Shown: positions 50,478-59,247, numbered from the stretch's first letter. The stretch is 64,000 nucleotides of DNA from Streptomyces barkulensis (GCF_002843305.1 NZ_PGSG01000093.1:100549-164548), one strand, 5' to 3'. Notes: a model not told the origin generated them from the letters alone. Program-made: numbers and translations.

Positions 50478-50792
50478 ATGGGCTCGCACAACGAGCAGAC
50501 CGCAGAACTGGAAGTCTGGATCGACCAGGAACTCTGCACCGGCGACGGGATCTGCGCGCAGTACGCGCCCGAGGTCTTCGAGCTGGACATCGACGGGCTC
50601 GCCTACGTGAAGGGCCCAGCACCGGCGGGCGAGGAGGCGGAGCTGCGCACCGAGCCGGGCGCCACCGCCCCCGTCCCCCTCCCGCTGCTGGGCGACGTGG
50701 TGGACTCGGCCAAGGAGTGTCCGGGCGAGTGCATCCACGTGCGCCGGGCGGCCGACGGTGTCGAGGTGTACGGTCCCGACGCCGGGCGGTAG
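50478..50792 (+). CDS. Small Fe-S ferredoxin
   Basis: 104 residues from ATG 50478 (MGSHNEQTAELEVWIDQEL). Four Cys at about 20, 26, 81 and 85: CTGDGICAQYAPEVFELDIDG and KECPGECIHV. The pattern C-x5-C ... C-P-x-x-C resembles actinobacterial 3Fe-4S/4Fe-4S ferredoxins that serve P450s, but a 35-residue Pro/Ala/Glu-rich insert separates the halves (about 46-75). Partner reductase or oxygenase is not in the window. It is divergent from mpa. A frame open upstream to 50310 is not homologous. Confidence 0.88.
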   Translation: MGSHNEQTAELEVWIDQELCTGDGICAQYAPEVFELDIDGLAYVKGPAPAGEEAELRTEPGATAPVPLPLLGDVVDSAKECPGECIHVRRAADGVEVYGPDAGR

Positions 50793-50839
50793 TACGGCGG
50801 CGCTCCGGTCTCCGGCGGCGCCGGACCTCGCGTGACCGC

Positions 50840-51526
50840 TCAGACACTCCGGGCGGTCGGCGCCGCCTCCAGCACGAACTTCCCGCCCCGCCACTCCCAT
50901 TCGACGTCCCGCGCCTGGTCGGGACAGCAGCGGGGCACGTCCGGCGACGAGTAGCCCAGCAGCCTGGCGGACACCGTGCGGTCGCGGACGGTCAGGTCCT
51001 GCACCGTCATCCCCTCCCCCGGGTCCACCAGGGTCTCGGCGATCCGGGGCCCGCCTCCCTCGCTCGCGGGGTGTGCCAGGACGTACACCCCGCTGGGCGG
51101 GGTGCCGATCCCCGCGGCGCAGCGGACCACCGCGACGGTCTCGGCGCGGCCGTCGCCGTCGAAGTCCACGGCCGCCCTGTCGATCACCTCGGCCTCCACG
51201 GGGCCGCATTCCAGCGGGTAGCGGGCCGCGTCCGCGTCCGGTCCGGGAGCCACCGCGGTGGTCTCCCCCGGCTGGGTGGCGTCGGCGCCGGCGGGCTCCA
51301 GCAGCGCGACCGAGCCCAGCAGCGCGCCCAGCGCCGCGGCGGTGGCGAACCAGTGCGGTGCGCGGGCCCGGGTGTGGGCGGGGGCGGCAGGGGAAGGCGC
51401 GGGGGAGGACGGTGCCCGCTCCGCCCCGCGGGTCCCGGCCGGACCGGGCTGGGGCGGGACGGCGGGAGCGGCGGCTGGACGGGGCGAGGCGGAGGGCGCG
51501 GGAGCGGAGTCTGCCGGAAGCTGCAC
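50840..51526 (-). CDS. Hypothetical exported/anchored protein
   Basis: About 228 residues from GTG 51526, with AGGAG 9 bases upstream (alternative ATG 51580 adds 18). A 60-residue Pro/Ala/Ser-rich region is followed by a hydrophobic segment (FATAAALGALLGSVALLEPAG) and then an extracytoplasmic domain: CGPVEAEVIDRAAVDFDGDGRAETVAVVRC (quoted in parts; DxDxDG-like calcium-type loop and a possible Cys pair) and SPDVPRCCPDQARDVEWEWRGGKF. No family recognised. The FDGDGRAE loop suggests an FG-GAP/VCBS-like or calcium-binding repeat. Confidence 0.7.
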   Translation of the reverse strand: MQLPADSAPAPSASPRPAAAPAVPPQPGPAGTRGAERAPSSPAPSPAAPAHTRARAPHWFATAAALGALLGSVALLEPAGADATQPGETTAVAPGPDADAARYPLECGPVEAEVIDRAAVDFDGDGRAETVAVVRCAAGIGTPPSGVYVLAHPASEGGGPRIAETLVDPGEGMTVQDLTVRDRTVSARLLGYSSPDVPRCCPDQARDVEWEWRGGKFVLEAAPTARSV

Positions 51527-51651
51527 GCGGGACGGCTCCTGTGAGGTGCGGGCGGCCGGGGGTGCCCAGCATCGTGCCATACGTCACACCGCGGCGGAAC
51601 GGCCGGGTGCGCTTCGCCGCCGCTCCGTCCCCGCCCGGCCCGCACCGGCGA

Positions 51652-51715
51652 CGCATACGCCGCAGGCCGCTGCCCGGCCCCCGAGGGGGCCGGGCAGCGG
51701 CCTGCGGCGTATGCG
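51652..51715. repeat. 31-bp perfect inverted repeat with 2-base loop
   Basis: Arms 51652-51682 and 51685-51715 are perfect complements around GA. It lies between the trmI stop (51758) and the start of the gene at 51526. It works at least as a very stable trmI terminator; it is the longest perfect palindrome in the window. Confidence 0.9.
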
Positions 51716-51757
51716 GGTCGCGCCGGACGTGAGCGCGAGTGGCGGAAAAGGGCTGCC

Positions 51758-52657
51758 TCAGCCGCGGCCCGAGCCGCTGCCCGGGCCGCTGTAGTCCTCC
51801 CCGTACGCGCCCTTGGCCGGGCGGCGGCGGCGCATCGGGGGCTCCACCCCGTCGGCGAGCCGGCGGGCGGTGAGCAGGAAGCCGGTGTGCCCGATCATGC
51901 GGTGGTCGGGACGGACGGCCAGGCCCTCCACGTGCCAGGTGCGCACCATGGTCTCCCAGGCGGCCGGCTCGTTGAAGGTGCCGTGCTCGCGGATGGACTC
52001 CACGGTGCGGGCGAGCTGGGTGGTGGTGGCGACGTAGGCGCACAGGATGCCGCCGGGGACGAGGGCCTTGGAGACGGCCTCCAGGCACTCCCAGGGGGCG
52101 AGCATGTCCAGGATGACCCGGTCGACCTCGGTGTCGGACAGGTTGTCCTGGAGGTCTCCGACGGTCAGCCGCCAGGCCGGGTGCGGGCCGCCGAAGTACC
52201 GCTCGACGTTCCCCTGCGCGATCTCGGCGAAGTCGGCGCGGCGCTCGTAGGAGTGCAGCATGCCATGGTCGCCCACGGCCCGCAGCAGGAAGGCGCTCAG
52301 CGAGCCGGAGCCGACGCCCGCCTCGACGACGCGCGCGCCGGGGAAGATGTCGGCCATCGCGAGGATCTGCCCCGCGTCCTTGGGGTAGACGACGGCAGCG
52401 CCGCGCGGCATGGACAGGACGTAGTCGGGGAGCAGGGGACGCAGCGCGAGATAGGCGACGTTTCCCGTGGTACGGACGACCGTGCCCTCGGGAGCACCGA
52501 TCAGCTCGTCGTGGGGGAAGGCTCCCTTGTGGGTGTGGAAGCTCTTCCCCGCCTCGAGCGTGAAGGTGTAGTGGCGTCCCTTGGGATCGGTGAGCTGGAC
52601 CTGGTCCCCGACCTGGAAGGGCCCGCGACGGCGGGCGGCACCGGTCGGTTCGGACAT
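51758..52657 (-). CDS. trmI: tRNA (adenine58-N1)-methyltransferase TrmI
   Basis: 299 residues from ATG 52657 (MSEPTGAARRRGPFQVGDQV). N-terminal small beta domain (about 8-80, QLTDPKGRHYTFTLEAGKSFHTHKG, quoted in parts) then the Rossmann AdoMet domain with motif I VVEAGVGSGSLSAFLLRAVG, SYERRADFAEIAQGNVERYFGG and motif IV VDRVILDMLAPWECLEAV, and VATTTQLARTVESIREHG. It makes m1A58 in the T-loop of tRNA as a tetramer. The C-terminal tail is basic then Gly/Ser-rich. It is 121 bases after the site-2 protease gene's terminator. Confidence 0.93.
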   Translation of the reverse strand: MSEPTGAARRRGPFQVGDQVQLTDPKGRHYTFTLEAGKSFHTHKGAFPHDELIGAPEGTVVRTTGNVAYLALRPLLPDYVLSMPRGAAVVYPKDAGQILAMADIFPGARVVEAGVGSGSLSAFLLRAVGDHGMLHSYERRADFAEIAQGNVERYFGGPHPAWRLTVGDLQDNLSDTEVDRVILDMLAPWECLEAVSKALVPGGILCAYVATTTQLARTVESIREHGTFNEPAAWETMVRTWHVEGLAVRPDHRMIGHTGFLLTARRLADGVEPPMRRRRPAKGAYGEDYSGPGSGSGRG

Positions 52658-52707
52658 GGGGGCAAGGGTAGTCCAGGCACGCCCTCCGGCCGTAATCGAG
52701 GCCCGCC

Positions 52708-52749
52708 CCTCCCGCACGCCCCCGCCCGGGGACGGGGGCGTGCGGGAGG
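52708..52749 (-). terminator. Terminator after the site-2 protease gene
   Basis: 17-base perfect arms (52708-52724, 52733-52749) with an 8-base loop, about 30 bases beyond the protease stop on the minus strand and before trmI. Confidence 0.75.
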
Positions 52750-52778
52750 GCGGGGACGGGTTCGCGAGGTCTCGTGGG

Positions 52779-54008
52779 TCAGGAGGCGGGCTTGGCCATG
52801 GCCGCCACGAACGCCCGCTCCACGTCCCCGGCCGACAGCACCCCGTAGATCTCGCCGCTGCCCTCCACCACCAGGTACTCGCTGGCGGGGGTGGCGCGCA
52901 GGTGCTCCAGCAGCTCCTCCCCGGCCAGCTCGGCCCACACCCGCATGCCCTCGGTGAGGTCCTGGGCCAGGGTGCTCACCGCCACCCAGGGGCGCCGGTG
53001 CTCGGGCACCCCGGCGATGGCCGCCTCGCGGACGACGGCGACCGCCTCCCCCTGGCCGTCCACGACCACCAGGGCCCTGGCCCCGGCCTCGTTGGCGCGG
53101 CGCAACCCCTCCGACAGGGGGGTGTCGGCGGAGACGGGGACGGCGCGGCGGGTCAGGGCCCGGGCGCTCAGCTCGGGCAGACGCTCGCGCAGCCTGGCCA
53201 TGCGCAGGCTGTTGCCGGCGCCGGTCCAGATGATCGCGGCGAGGATCGCGGCGAGCAGGGCGTCGGTGATGGAGTCCACCCCACCGAAGCCCTCCTCGGC
53301 GCCGTAGCCACCCGCGTAGCTGAGCAGCGGCATCCCGACCAGGACGGCGACGGCGAGCGCACGGCCGGTCCAGGCGGCGGCGACGGTGCCGGTCATCGGC
53401 TTGCCGCTGATCTTCCACACCACCGCGCGCAGCATCCGGCCGCCGTCCAGGGGCAGGCCCGGCAGCAGGTTGAAGATCGCGACGATGAGGTTGGAGACCA
53501 TCAGCCCGGCCAGCAGCACCGCGGGCACGGTGCCGGGTTCGACGGCGAACAGCCCCAGATAGAACACACCCGACAGCACCAGGGAGAGCAGCGGGCCGAC
53601 GAAGGCCAGGACGAACTCCCGGCCCGGGGTCTCGCTCTCCTTCTCGATCTCCGACACCCCGCCGAAGAACTGGAGCTGGATGCGGCGCACCGGGAGTTTG
53701 AAGCGCAGCGCGGCGACGGTGTGGGCCAGCTCGTGGACCAGCACCGAGGCGTAGAAGGCGACCGCGAAGAACAGGGACACCAGATAGCGGGCGCCGCCCA
53801 GTTCCGGGAGCACGCGCTCCAGCTGGCCTCCGAAGACCCAGGTGATCAGCGCGGCGACGACGAACCAGCTCGGCGCCACGTACACGGGCACGCCGAAGGG
53901 GCGGCCCATGAGAATGCCGCCGCCGCTCTCCCGCGGGCGCTTCGGCCTGCCGTCCGCCGATTCGCCGGGGCCGGGCTCCGGCCGCCCGCCGTTGTCCGTG
54001 TCCGCCAC
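52779..54008 (-). CDS. Site-2 metalloprotease (M50) with CBS domains
   Basis: 409 residues from GTG 54008 (VADTDNGGRPEPGPGESADG), GAGGGGA upstream. Membrane helices flank the zinc motif HELAH (about 92-96) in YASVLVHELAHTVAALRF and the second site NLLPGLPLDGGRMLRA (Asp about 177). The C-terminal ~130 residues are a CBS pair: AVPVSADTPLSEGLRRANEAGARALVVVD and YLVVEGSGEIYGVLSAGDVERAF, quoted in parts. Rip-type proteases cut membrane anti-sigma factors or regulators, with the CBS part sensing a nucleotide. It is divergent from the RecB-family gene. Confidence 0.92.
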   Translation of the reverse strand: MADTDNGGRPEPGPGESADGRPKRPRESGGGILMGRPFGVPVYVAPSWFVVAALITWVFGGQLERVLPELGGARYLVSLFFAVAFYASVLVHELAHTVAALRFKLPVRRIQLQFFGGVSEIEKESETPGREFVLAFVGPLLSLVLSGVFYLGLFAVEPGTVPAVLLAGLMVSNLIVAIFNLLPGLPLDGGRMLRAVVWKISGKPMTGTVAAAWTGRALAVAVLVGMPLLSYAGGYGAEEGFGGVDSITDALLAAILAAIIWTGAGNSLRMARLRERLPELSARALTRRAVPVSADTPLSEGLRRANEAGARALVVVDGQGEAVAVVREAAIAGVPEHRRPWVAVSTLAQDLTEGMRVWAELAGEELLEHLRATPASEYLVVEGSGEIYGVLSAGDVERAFVAAMAKPAS

Positions 54009-54143
54009 GGGTTCCCCTCGTAGAAGATGCCCTCGCACCCGGTGGTCGGTCCCCGCGGCCGTGCGGTACGGGGGAGGGTGCGAAGGGGTACGCCATCGAT
54101 GGTAAGCGGCGGTGTGTCGGTGGCGGGCCGTAGGGTCGGGTCC

Positions 54144-55112
54144 ATGGTCTCCCATCCGGCGTCCGGCAAGGCGCCCTCACCCGCCTCGCCGCCCAACTCC
54201 CTGTCACCGTCGCGGGCCGCCGACTTCATGCAGTGCCCGCTGCTGTACCGCTTCCGGGTGATCGACAGGCTGCCCGAGAAACCGACGCCTGCGGCCACCC
54301 GGGGCACGGTGGTGCACGCGGTGCTGGAGCGGCTGTTCGACGCCCCGGCCGCCGAGCGCAGCGTGCGCCGGGCTCGCTCGCTGGTGGTGCGTGAGTGGGA
54401 GCGGCTGCTGGCGAAGCGGCCGGAGCTGGCGGAGCTGTTCACGGAGGACGGCCGGGCGGCCCCGGGCGAGGGCCCGGGCGAGGGCCCGGCCGACGGCGCC
54501 GAGCTGGCGCGGTGGCTGGCCGGGGCGGAGGAGCTGGTCGAACGGTGGTTCTCCCTGGAGGACCCCACCAGGCTGGAGCCGGCCGAGCGCGAGCTGTTCG
54601 TGGAGGCCCGCCTGGAGTCCGGGCTGCGGCTGCGCGGCATCATCGACCGGGTGGACGTGGCGCCCACCGGCGAGGTCCGCATCGTCGACTACAAGACCGG
54701 CAAGGCGCCCCGGCCTCAGTACACGGCCGAGGCGCTGTTCCAGATGAAGTTCTACGCCCTGGTGCTGTGGCGGCTGCGCGGCACGATCCCGCGCCGGCTG
54801 CAGCTGGTCTACCTGGGCAGCGCGGACGTGCTCACCTACGACCCGGACGAGAACGACCTGCGCGGCGTGGAGCGCAAGCTGCTGGCCCTGTGGGAGGCGA
54901 TCCGGCAGGCGACCGAGACCGGCGACTGGCGGCCCAGGCCGGGCCCGCTGTGCGGCTGGTGCGCCCACCAGGCGCTGTGCCCGGAGTTCGGGGGCACTCC
55001 CCCGCCGTATCCGCTGATGATCCAGCCTCGGCTGCCGCTGGAGCCGGACGGCGGGAGCGGCGGCACGGGCAGCGGCACGGGCGGCGGCGGGAAGGACGGC
55101 GGGGACTCCTGA
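54144..55112 (+). CDS. RecB-family PD-(D/E)XK nuclease with Fe-S cluster
   Basis: 322 residues from ATG 54144 (MVSHPASGKAPSPASPPNSLSPSRAADFMQCPLLYRFR, quoted in parts). Cys in FMQCPLLYRFR and three Cys in GPLCGWCAHQALCPEFGG form the C...C-x2-C-x5-C pattern of the 4Fe-4S cluster seen in AddB/Cas4 nucleases. The nuclease core has RGIIDRVDVAPTGEVRIVDYKTGKAP (Asp, Asp-Tyr-Lys) and FQMKFYALVLWRLRG. It presumably acts in DNA repair or recombination as single-strand exonuclease. There are no CRISPR repeats or cas genes, so a Cas4 role is not supported. Its tail is Gly/Ser-rich. Confidence 0.9.
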   Translation: MVSHPASGKAPSPASPPNSLSPSRAADFMQCPLLYRFRVIDRLPEKPTPAATRGTVVHAVLERLFDAPAAERSVRRARSLVVREWERLLAKRPELAELFTEDGRAAPGEGPGEGPADGAELARWLAGAEELVERWFSLEDPTRLEPAERELFVEARLESGLRLRGIIDRVDVAPTGEVRIVDYKTGKAPRPQYTAEALFQMKFYALVLWRLRGTIPRRLQLVYLGSADVLTYDPDENDLRGVERKLLALWEAIRQATETGDWRPRPGPLCGWCAHQALCPEFGGTPPPYPLMIQPRLPLEPDGGSGGTGSGTGGGGKDGGDS

Positions 55113-55207
55113 CGGAGGCGGCTCCCGGAGTACCCTCCCGGCGGCCGAGGGCACGGCCGGCTGAGTGAGAATGGGCCTGCCAAGCCCCGTTCCCGTTAGG
55201 AGTTCCC

Positions 55208-55879
55208 GTGGCAATCCGCGTCCTGCTGGTCGACGACCAGCCGCTGCTGCGCACCGGCTTCCGGATGATCCTGGAGGCCGAGGGGGACATCGCCGTGGTG
55301 GGCGAGGCCGGGGACGGCCTGCAGGCGCTGGAACAAGTGCGGGCGCTCCAGCCCGACGTGGTTCTGATGGACATCCGGATGCCTCGGATGGACGGCGTGG
55401 AGGCGACCCGGCAGATCACCGGCCCGGAGCGGGACGGCCCCGCCAAGGTGCTGGTGCTCACCACGTTCGACCTGGACGAGTACGTGGTGGAGGCGCTGCG
55501 CGCGGGCGCGTCCGGCTTCCTGCTCAAGGACGCGCCGGCCGCCGAGCTGGTGCAGGCGATCCGGGTGGTGGCGGCCGGCGAGGCGATGCTCGCCCCCAGC
55601 ATCACCCGGCGCCTGCTGGACAAGTACGCCGGAAAGCTGCCCTCGGGCGAGGAGGAGGTGCCCGACGCGCTGGGTACGCTCACCGACCGCGAGGTCGAGG
55701 TGCTCAAACTGGTGGCGCGCGGCCTGTCGAACGCCGAGATCGCCGCGGACCTCTTCGTCAGCGAGACGACGGTGAAGACCCATGTCGGCCATGTGCTGAC
55801 CAAGCTGAGCCTGCGCGACCGGGTGCAGGCGGCGGTGTACGCCTACGAGAGCGGGCTGGTCCGCCCCGGCGACCGGTAG
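55208..55879 (+). CDS. NarL/FixJ-family response regulator (orphan)
   Basis: 223 residues from GTG 55208, TTAGGAG 7 bases upstream. Receiver domain: IRVLLVDDQPLLRTGF (acidic pocket), phospho-acceptor Asp55 in VVLMDIRMPRMDGVEA, VLTTFDLDEYVVEALRAGASGFLLKDAP (conserved Thr and Lys). LuxR HTH: LTDREVEVLKLVARGLSNAEIAADLFVSETTVKTHVGHVL, quoted in parts. No cognate sensor kinase is next to it. It lies between a nuclease gene and a convergent solute-binding gene. Confidence 0.93.
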   Translation: MAIRVLLVDDQPLLRTGFRMILEAEGDIAVVGEAGDGLQALEQVRALQPDVVLMDIRMPRMDGVEATRQITGPERDGPAKVLVLTTFDLDEYVVEALRAGASGFLLKDAPAAELVQAIRVVAAGEAMLAPSITRRLLDKYAGKLPSGEEEVPDALGTLTDREVEVLKLVARGLSNAEIAADLFVSETTVKTHVGHVLTKLSLRDRVQAAVYAYESGLVRPGDR

Positions 55880-55908
55880 GGCGCTCGCCGGGGCCGGTGT
55901 CGCCGGGA

Positions 55909-55938
55909 CGCCGCGGAACCGGCGCCGGTTCCGCGGCG
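55909..55938. terminator. Palindrome between response regulator and SBP gene
   Basis: A perfect 30-base palindrome (15-base arms meeting at GGCGCC) between convergent stops at 55879 and 55962. Confidence 0.6.
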
Positions 55939-55961
55939 CCGGTTCCGGGGAGGGAACGGGA

Positions 55962-57554
55962 TCAGCCCGCGGTGCCCTTGCCGATCTCCCAGAAGCGGAA
56001 GACGGTGGAGGCGTCCAGCGTCCACTCCAGCCCGGAGATGTCCTCGTGCGCCACGGCGTACTGCTTGCCCTGCCAGACGGGCAGGATCGGCAGGTCCCGG
56101 GCGACGATGTCCTGGATCTCGCCGAAGTCCCCGACGGTGGCGGCGCGGTCGCTCACCGCGGCCGTGCTCGGCAGCAGCTCGGAGGTGATCCGTCCGGCGT
56201 CGTAGCCATTGCCCAGCACGTTGTCCTCACCGAAGAAGGGCGCGGTGAAGTTGTCGGCGTCGGGGTAGTCGGGCACCCAGCCCTTGACGTACACCCCGTA
56301 CTCGCCGGCCTCGATGCCCTTCTCGTACTCCTCCAGCTCCACGCTCTCGACCTTGGCGTCGAACAGACCGCTGGCGTTGAGCTGCTGGGCGATCTCCTCG
56401 AACTCCCGGACGGTGGCGGGGCCGTAGCGTACGGGAGTGGCCCACAGGGTCAGCTCCACCTTCTCCGTGATGCCCTCGTCGCGCAGGGCCGCCTTGGCCT
56501 TGGCCGGCTGCGGGCGGCTGCCGTAGGTGTCGAAGAAGGCCGTGTTGTGGCCGGTGATCCCGGCGGGCACGATCGAGTACAGCGGCTCGGCGGTGCGCCG
56601 GTAGACGTCGCGGATCAGCGTGGAGCGGTCCAGCAGGTACGCGACGGCCTTGCGCACCCCCGGCTTGCCGGTGACCGGGTGCTCCATGTTGAAGACCAGG
56701 TGGTGCACCTCGGCGCTGCTGCCCTCGACGACCTCCACCCCGTTCTCGGCGCTCGCCGCCGCGTCCAGGTCCGCGATGTCGTCCATGGCCAGACCGCGGT
56801 AGGCCAGATCCACCTCACCGCTGCTCAGAGCCTTCTTCAGCGCCGCCTGGTCGCCGTGGAAGAGTTTCATGGTCATCCCGGAGTTCCGCACCTCGGCGGG
56901 CCCGACGTAGTCCGGGTTGACGGAGAAGGCGGCCTCCTTGTCGCCGTAGGAGTCCAGCCGGTACACGCCCGAGCCGACGGCCTTGCCGTCGGTGCGCAGT
57001 TCGTCGGCCGGGTAGGCGCGGTGGTCGACGATCGAGCCGGCGCCGGAGGCGATCTTCTGCGGGAAGGTGGCGTCGGGCGAGGCGAGGCGGAAGACGACCG
57101 TCTTGGCGTCCGGGGTCTCGATCTCCTCGATGCCCGACAGCATCACGGCGGGGCCGTCGGGGTCGTCGATGCGCAGGGTCCGCTCGAAGGAGAACTTCAC
57201 GTCCTTCGAGGTGAGCGCGTTGCCGTTGGTGAACTTCAGCCCGTCCTTCAGGACGCACCGGAAGACCTGGCTGCCGTCGTCGGTGAACTCGCAGCTCCGC
57301 GCGGCCTCCGGCTGGGGCTCCGTCCCGTTCCTGGGGAAGCTGAGCAGCGACTGGAAGACGTTGTTGAAGACCAGCCAGGACCCCGGGTCGTATCCGGAGG
57401 CGGGGTCGACGGCCATGACCTCGTCGGTCATGCCCATCACGATCCGTTCTCCCTCCCCGGCGCTCGTCCCCCGCTCGTCACCGCAGCCGGCGAGCAGTGC
57501 GGCGACCAGGGTCGTACCTACCGCAAGCGCCCGGAAGCGGGCCCTTTTCCTCAC
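55962..57554 (-). CDS. Solute-binding lipoprotein, SBP family 5 (oligopeptide type)
   Basis: 530 residues from GTG 57554, GAGG upstream. Signal with lipobox LLAGCGDERG. Family-5 features: ASGYDPGSWLVFNNVFQSLLSFP, LKFTNGNALTSKDVKFSFERTLRI, GSGVYRLDSY, RRTAEPLYSIVPAGITGHN and WVPDYPDADNFTAPFFGEDN, all quoted in parts. Binds peptides or similar substrates for an ABC permease, but no permease or ATPase gene is in the window. Paralogous to the next gene (57649-59247). They are separated by a terminator, so each has its own promoter. Confidence 0.93.
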   Translation of the reverse strand: MRKRARFRALAVGTTLVAALLAGCGDERGTSAGEGERIVMGMTDEVMAVDPASGYDPGSWLVFNNVFQSLLSFPRNGTEPQPEAARSCEFTDDGSQVFRCVLKDGLKFTNGNALTSKDVKFSFERTLRIDDPDGPAVMLSGIEEIETPDAKTVVFRLASPDATFPQKIASGAGSIVDHRAYPADELRTDGKAVGSGVYRLDSYGDKEAAFSVNPDYVGPAEVRNSGMTMKLFHGDQAALKKALSSGEVDLAYRGLAMDDIADLDAAASAENGVEVVEGSSAEVHHLVFNMEHPVTGKPGVRKAVAYLLDRSTLIRDVYRRTAEPLYSIVPAGITGHNTAFFDTYGSRPQPAKAKAALRDEGITEKVELTLWATPVRYGPATVREFEEIAQQLNASGLFDAKVESVELEEYEKGIEAGEYGVYVKGWVPDYPDADNFTAPFFGEDNVLGNGYDAGRITSELLPSTAAVSDRAATVGDFGEIQDIVARDLPILPVWQGKQYAVAHEDISGLEWTLDASTVFRFWEIGKGTAG

Positions 57555-57606
57555 GTTCGCATCCTCAATCAGTGGTGTGCCGTTCTCCGAACCCCCGTTC
57601 GCACAG

Positions 57607-57642
57607 CCCCGCGCCGCCCCCGGAACCGGGGGCGGCGCGGGG
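57607..57642 (-). terminator. Terminator between the two SBP genes
   Basis: 17-base perfect arms (57607-57623, 57626-57642) with a 2-base loop just after the upstream SBP gene's stop. Confidence 0.8.
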
Positions 57643-57648
57643 GAAAGC

Positions 57649-59247
57649 TCAGTCCTGGACGCTTCTGCCCAGCTCCCACAGCTGGAGCACGGAGGAGGAG
57701 TTGAGCGCCCACTCCACCCCGGTGACACCGTCGCGGGCGGCGACGTACTGCTTGCCCTGCCACAGCGGCAGCACGGGCACCTCCTTGGCGACGATGTCCT
57801 GGACCCGGACGAAGTCGTCGACCGCCTCGTCGCGCTGCTCCTCGACCCGCGTGCGCGGGATGAGCTGCTCACGGATCTCGTTGTTCTCGTAGGGGGAGTT
57901 CAGGAAGTTGTCCTCGGCGAAGAAGGGCGCCACGAAGTTGTCCGGGTCGGGGAAGTCCGGGAACCAGCCCATGCCGTAGACCGCGTACTCCTGCTCGGTC
58001 GAGGCGGGCCGGTAGGTCTTCCACGGCACGCCCTTGACCGTCGCCCTGAACAGCCCGGAGTCGTTGAGCTGCCCGGCCAGCGCCTTGAACTCCTCGGCCG
58101 TGGCGGGTCCGTAGTGGTCGGTGGTGTAGGTCAGCTCCACCTCGACCGGGATGTCGACGTCGGCGCGTTCGAGGGTGGCGCGGGCCTCCTTGACGTCGGG
58201 CCCGCCGTAGACGTTGAAGAAGGAGTTGTGGTGGCCGGTCAGTCCGCTGGGGACGATGGAGTACAGGGGCTCGGCGGTCCGTGCGTACACATCGCGCACC
58301 AGCTCGCCGCGGTCCACGGTCTGGGCGATGGCCTGGCGCACGGCCCGGCGGCCGACGACCGGGTCGTCGGTGGCGAAGACGAGGTAGCGGATCTCCTGGC
58401 CGGACATCTCGACGACGTCGATGCCGTCGCCCTTGTCGCTCCCCAGCCGGTCGATCTGCTCGGGCGACAGACTCCGGTTCATCACGTCGATGCCGCCGTC
58501 GCGCATGGCCTTCTCCATGGCCTTGGAGTCGTCGAAGAAGCGCACCTCGACGCGGCCGTTCCGCAGCTCCAGATCGCCCTTGTAGGACTTGTTGCGGGCG
58601 AGAACCACCCGGCCGCCCTCGGCATCGAAGGACTCCAGGACGTAGGGGCCGGAACCGGTGACCGAGTACTCCTTGTGGAGCTTGTCGGCCGGATAGACCT
58701 CGCTGTCCAGGATCGCCGCCGCGGGGGTGGCGAGCTTGTGGGGGAAGGTGGCGTCGGGCTTCTTGAGGTGGAAGACCACCTCGTCCCCGGAGGGCGCCTC
58801 GATCCGGTCGAGGTTGCTCAGCAGTGACGCGGGGCCGCCGGGGTCGGCGATGCCGACCATGCGGTTGACGGAGAACACCACGTCCTCGGCGGTCAGCTCG
58901 TGGCCGTTGGAGAACGTGAGTCCCTCGCGGAGGGTGCAGCGGTACTGCGTGCTGCGCTGGTCGGCGAATCCGCACTCCTGTGCGGCCTCCGGCTCCGGCT
59001 GGGTGCCCGCGCGAGGCAGGCGCAGCAGGGTCTGGAAGGTGTTGCGGAAGATGTTCCACGTGCCGACGTCGTAGACCGCCGCGGGGTCGAGCGGAGCGGG
59101 CGCCTTCGCGGTGGCCTCGATCCGGTCGGTGGTACCGACAACGATCGTTCCACCGTTTTCGCCGCCGGCGCTGTCGTTGCCGCATGCAACGACCAGTGGT
59201 GCCAGCAGGCCCGCGAGGGCGGGCAGCAGCAGCGTCTTGCGGTTCAT
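57649..59247 (-). CDS. Solute-binding lipoprotein, SBP family 5, paralogue
   Basis: 532 residues from ATG 59247, GGATGAGGAGA about 10 bases upstream (start at 59265 less likely). Lipobox VVACGNDS near 27. Same layout as its neighbour: DVGTWNIFRNTFQTLLRLPRAG, LTFSNGHELTAEDVVFSVNRMVGI, RTAEPLYSIVPSGLTGHHNSF and GWFPDFPDPDNFVAPFFAEDN, quoted in parts. Tandem duplication followed by divergence is likely, since the two share these positions with about a third to half identity by eye. Permease genes are not nearby. Confidence 0.93.
   Translation of the reverse strand: MNRKTLLLPALAGLLAPLVVACGNDSAGGENGGTIVVGTTDRIEATAKAPAPLDPAAVYDVGTWNIFRNTFQTLLRLPRAGTQPEPEAAQECGFADQRSTQYRCTLREGLTFSNGHELTAEDVVFSVNRMVGIADPGGPASLLSNLDRIEAPSGDEVVFHLKKPDATFPHKLATPAAAILDSEVYPADKLHKEYSVTGSGPYVLESFDAEGGRVVLARNKSYKGDLELRNGRVEVRFFDDSKAMEKAMRDGGIDVMNRSLSPEQIDRLGSDKGDGIDVVEMSGQEIRYLVFATDDPVVGRRAVRQAIAQTVDRGELVRDVYARTAEPLYSIVPSGLTGHHNSFFNVYGGPDVKEARATLERADVDIPVEVELTYTTDHYGPATAEEFKALAGQLNDSGLFRATVKGVPWKTYRPASTEQEYAVYGMGWFPDFPDPDNFVAPFFAEDNFLNSPYENNEIREQLIPRTRVEEQRDEAVDDFVRVQDIVAKEVPVLPLWQGKQYVAARDGVTGVEWALNSSSVLQLWELGRSVQD

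Noticed and set aside
54144..55112. Cas4 or CRISPR link for the Fe-S nuclease
   Set aside because: The Cys pattern is shared by AddB/RecB-type nucleases; there are no repeats, spacers or cas genes in the window.
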